Below are positions 32,368-33,202 of a DNA stretch of 33,202 bases, in pieces (the first letter of the stretch is position 1; each line of letters starts with the position of its first letter). A model generated the notes under the pieces. That model searched no databases, was not told the origin of the DNA, and saw nothing but the letters and a program-made list of their open reading frames with translations. Origin of the DNA: Candidatus Zhuqueibacterota bacterium (GTDB taxonomy: Bacteria; Zhuqueibacterota; Zhuqueibacteria; Oceanimicrobiales; Oceanimicrobiaceae); the NCBI GenBank assembly GCA_029262035.1, contig JAJDAE010000116.1, forward strand, positions 1 through 33,202, given 5' to 3'. The position numbers and the translations under genes are program-made.

Positions 32368-33003
32368 TTACAGCTCGCCTCGTTCCCGAAGTAAAGCCTG
32401 AATTTTCGTTTTAATTACATCGATCGCAACTCTATTATAGCCGCCTTCCGGAATGATAATATCCGCATGCATCTTGGATGGCTCCACAAACTGCATATGC
32501 ATCGGTCTCACGCTTTTTTCATATTGCTCAAGGATATCTTGTACCGCGCGTCCCCGCTCAAGAATATCCCGGCGCAAACGGCGCGTAAGCCGAATATCAG
32601 AAGCTGTATCCACAAAGATTTTAATATCCATCAATTTGCGTAATTCGGGATTATTAAATATCAAAATTCCATCTAAAACAATGATCAAATGCGGGCCGAT
32701 TGCTATGGAACCTGGTTTCCGAACATGATTTACAAAATCATATATAGGCTGATTAATGCTGTCACCATCAAGTAAGGCTTTCACTTGTGACACCAATAAT
32801 TCTGTATCCATTGAATGCGGATGGTCAAAGTTCTGGGCTAATCTTTCTTCCTTGCTAAGATGGCTTAAATCTTTGTAATAAGAGTCCTGACAAACCCGAA
32901 CAACTTTATCCGAACCCAAGTCAGCGTAAATATTTTTTGCTACAAGTGTTTTTCCGGAGCCGGAGCCGCCGGCAATACCAATTAAAATTCCACGTTCGGC
33001 CAA
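32368..33003 (-). CDS. udk: uridine kinase
   Basis: 211 residues, the usual size. P-loop GGSGSGKT (12-19), then RVCQDSYYKDLSHLSKEE and FDHPHSMDTELL, the uridine/cytidine-binding region, and the lid RRLRRDILERGRAV. Phosphorylates uridine and cytidine. The start codon is TTG at 33003, supported by AGAGG (33010-33014) before it, 6-7 bases away. It follows cdd after 18 bp and precedes tdk by 19 bp. Confidence 0.96.
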   Translation of the reverse strand: MAERGILIGIAGGSGSGKTLVAKNIYADLGSDKVVRVCQDSYYKDLSHLSKEERLAQNFDHPHSMDTELLVSQVKALLDGDSINQPIYDFVNHVRKPGSIAIGPHLIIVLDGILIFNNPELRKLMDIKIFVDTASDIRLTRRLRRDILERGRAVQDILEQYEKSVRPMHMQFVEPSKMHADIIIPEGGYNRVAIDVIKTKIQALLRERGEL

Positions 33004-33009
33004 GACAAA

Positions 33010-33014
33010 CCTCT
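33010..33014 (-). promoter_or_regulatory. ribosome binding site supporting the TTG start of udk
   Basis: AGAGG on the minus strand, 6 bases before the TTG at 33003. There is no nearby in-frame ATG, so this supports the unusual start codon. Confidence 0.5.
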
Positions 33015-33021
33015 GTATAAA

Positions 33022-33202
33022 TTATTTTTTTAAGAATGAATCGCTGAAGGCTTCAGGTAATAATTCCTGAATCGACGTTGTTTTAATTTGGCCATTTTTG
33101 TTAATTAGAATTATCTCCATTTTCGGAGAAAAGTCTGCAATAACCTGACGGCAAGCACCACAAGGCGGACAATATGCTTCGGTCTCAGCTACAATTGCAA
33201 TG
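33022..33202 (-). CDS. cdd: cytidine deaminase, C-terminal part (5' end outside window)
   Basis: The open frame runs from the right edge to a TAA at 33022, 60 codons. It carries AYCPPCGACRQVIADF, the second half of the zinc site (both cysteines of the C-x-x-C motif) and the end LLPEAFSDSFLKK, both standard for homodimeric/tetrameric cytidine deaminases. The N-terminal CAE-type Glu motif is outside the window. It deaminates cytidine and deoxycytidine to uridine and deoxyuridine, feeding the kinases downstream. Its end is 18 bp before udk. Confidence 0.93.
   Translation of the reverse strand, partial: IAIVAETEAYCPPCGACRQVIADFSPKMEIILINKNGQIKTTSIQELLPEAFSDSFLKK

Noticed and set aside
1-33202. 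tRNA, rRNA, riboswitch or CRISPR features
   Set aside because: None could be recognised by eye: no cloverleaf with T-loop GTTCRA pattern, no preQ1-, TPP- or cobalamin-like conserved boxes, and no regularly spaced repeats.

Overview
The window looks like a chromosomal segment from a Gram-negative bacterium of the wider FCB group, plausibly candidate phylum KSB1 or Calditrichota. This placement is inferred from a secreted protein with a FlgD-like, type IX-style C-terminal sorting domain, a PorV/PorQ-family outer-membrane protein, many signal peptides and lipoboxes, and the housekeeping proteins. No rRNA, tRNA, CRISPR array, insertion sequence or phage gene was seen.

Layout. 1-5818 (minus) is an envelope operon running from right to left: TPR protein, ABC ATPase, FtsX/MacB-type permease, LolA-like periplasmic protein, outer-membrane beta-barrel, and an M28-type metallopeptidase lipoprotein that runs off the left edge. 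The genes would span inner membrane, periplasm and outer membrane, and this is my best candidate for an uncharacterised trans-envelope system. 5819-6363 is non-coding with a good sigma70-like promoter for nfuA (6364-6942, plus). 6981-15099 (minus) is a compact run of metabolic and cofactor genes: mrp, an MBL hydrolase, an acyl-CoA thioesterase, queG, a LON-domain protein, a zinc-ribbon membrane protein, moaD, moaE, a 2Fe-2S ferredoxin, a DJ-1-like protein without the usual Cys, a YhcC-type radical SAM protein, an unlisted 41-residue membrane peptide, and folE. 15294-16791 (plus) holds a cyclase-family hydrolase and a DUF547 protein. 16815-20631 (minus) is lepA-lepB-hemW, followed upstream by an orphan degenerate histidine-kinase-type ATPase domain (20849-21451).

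21570-30182 (plus) is a looser, accessory-looking region: a GT-C glycosyltransferase, an AraC regulator with a pseudo-receiver domain, a type IX-like secreted protein, a VPS62-like secreted protein, two small lipoproteins of similar architecture, and a PorV/PorQ protein. Its intergenic spaces hold palindromic REPIN-like elements and a gene remnant. 30380-33202 (minus) is a pyrimidine nucleoside uptake and salvage operon: cdd (cut by the window edge), udk, tdk and a CNT nucleoside transporter.

Two real genes are truncated by the window edges (1-1111 and 33022-33202), and one small gene (7536-7661) is short and overlaps its neighbour. Several starts were moved inward because a Shine-Dalgarno sequence and a signal peptide fit better. 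All family calls come from reading motifs, not from database searches.
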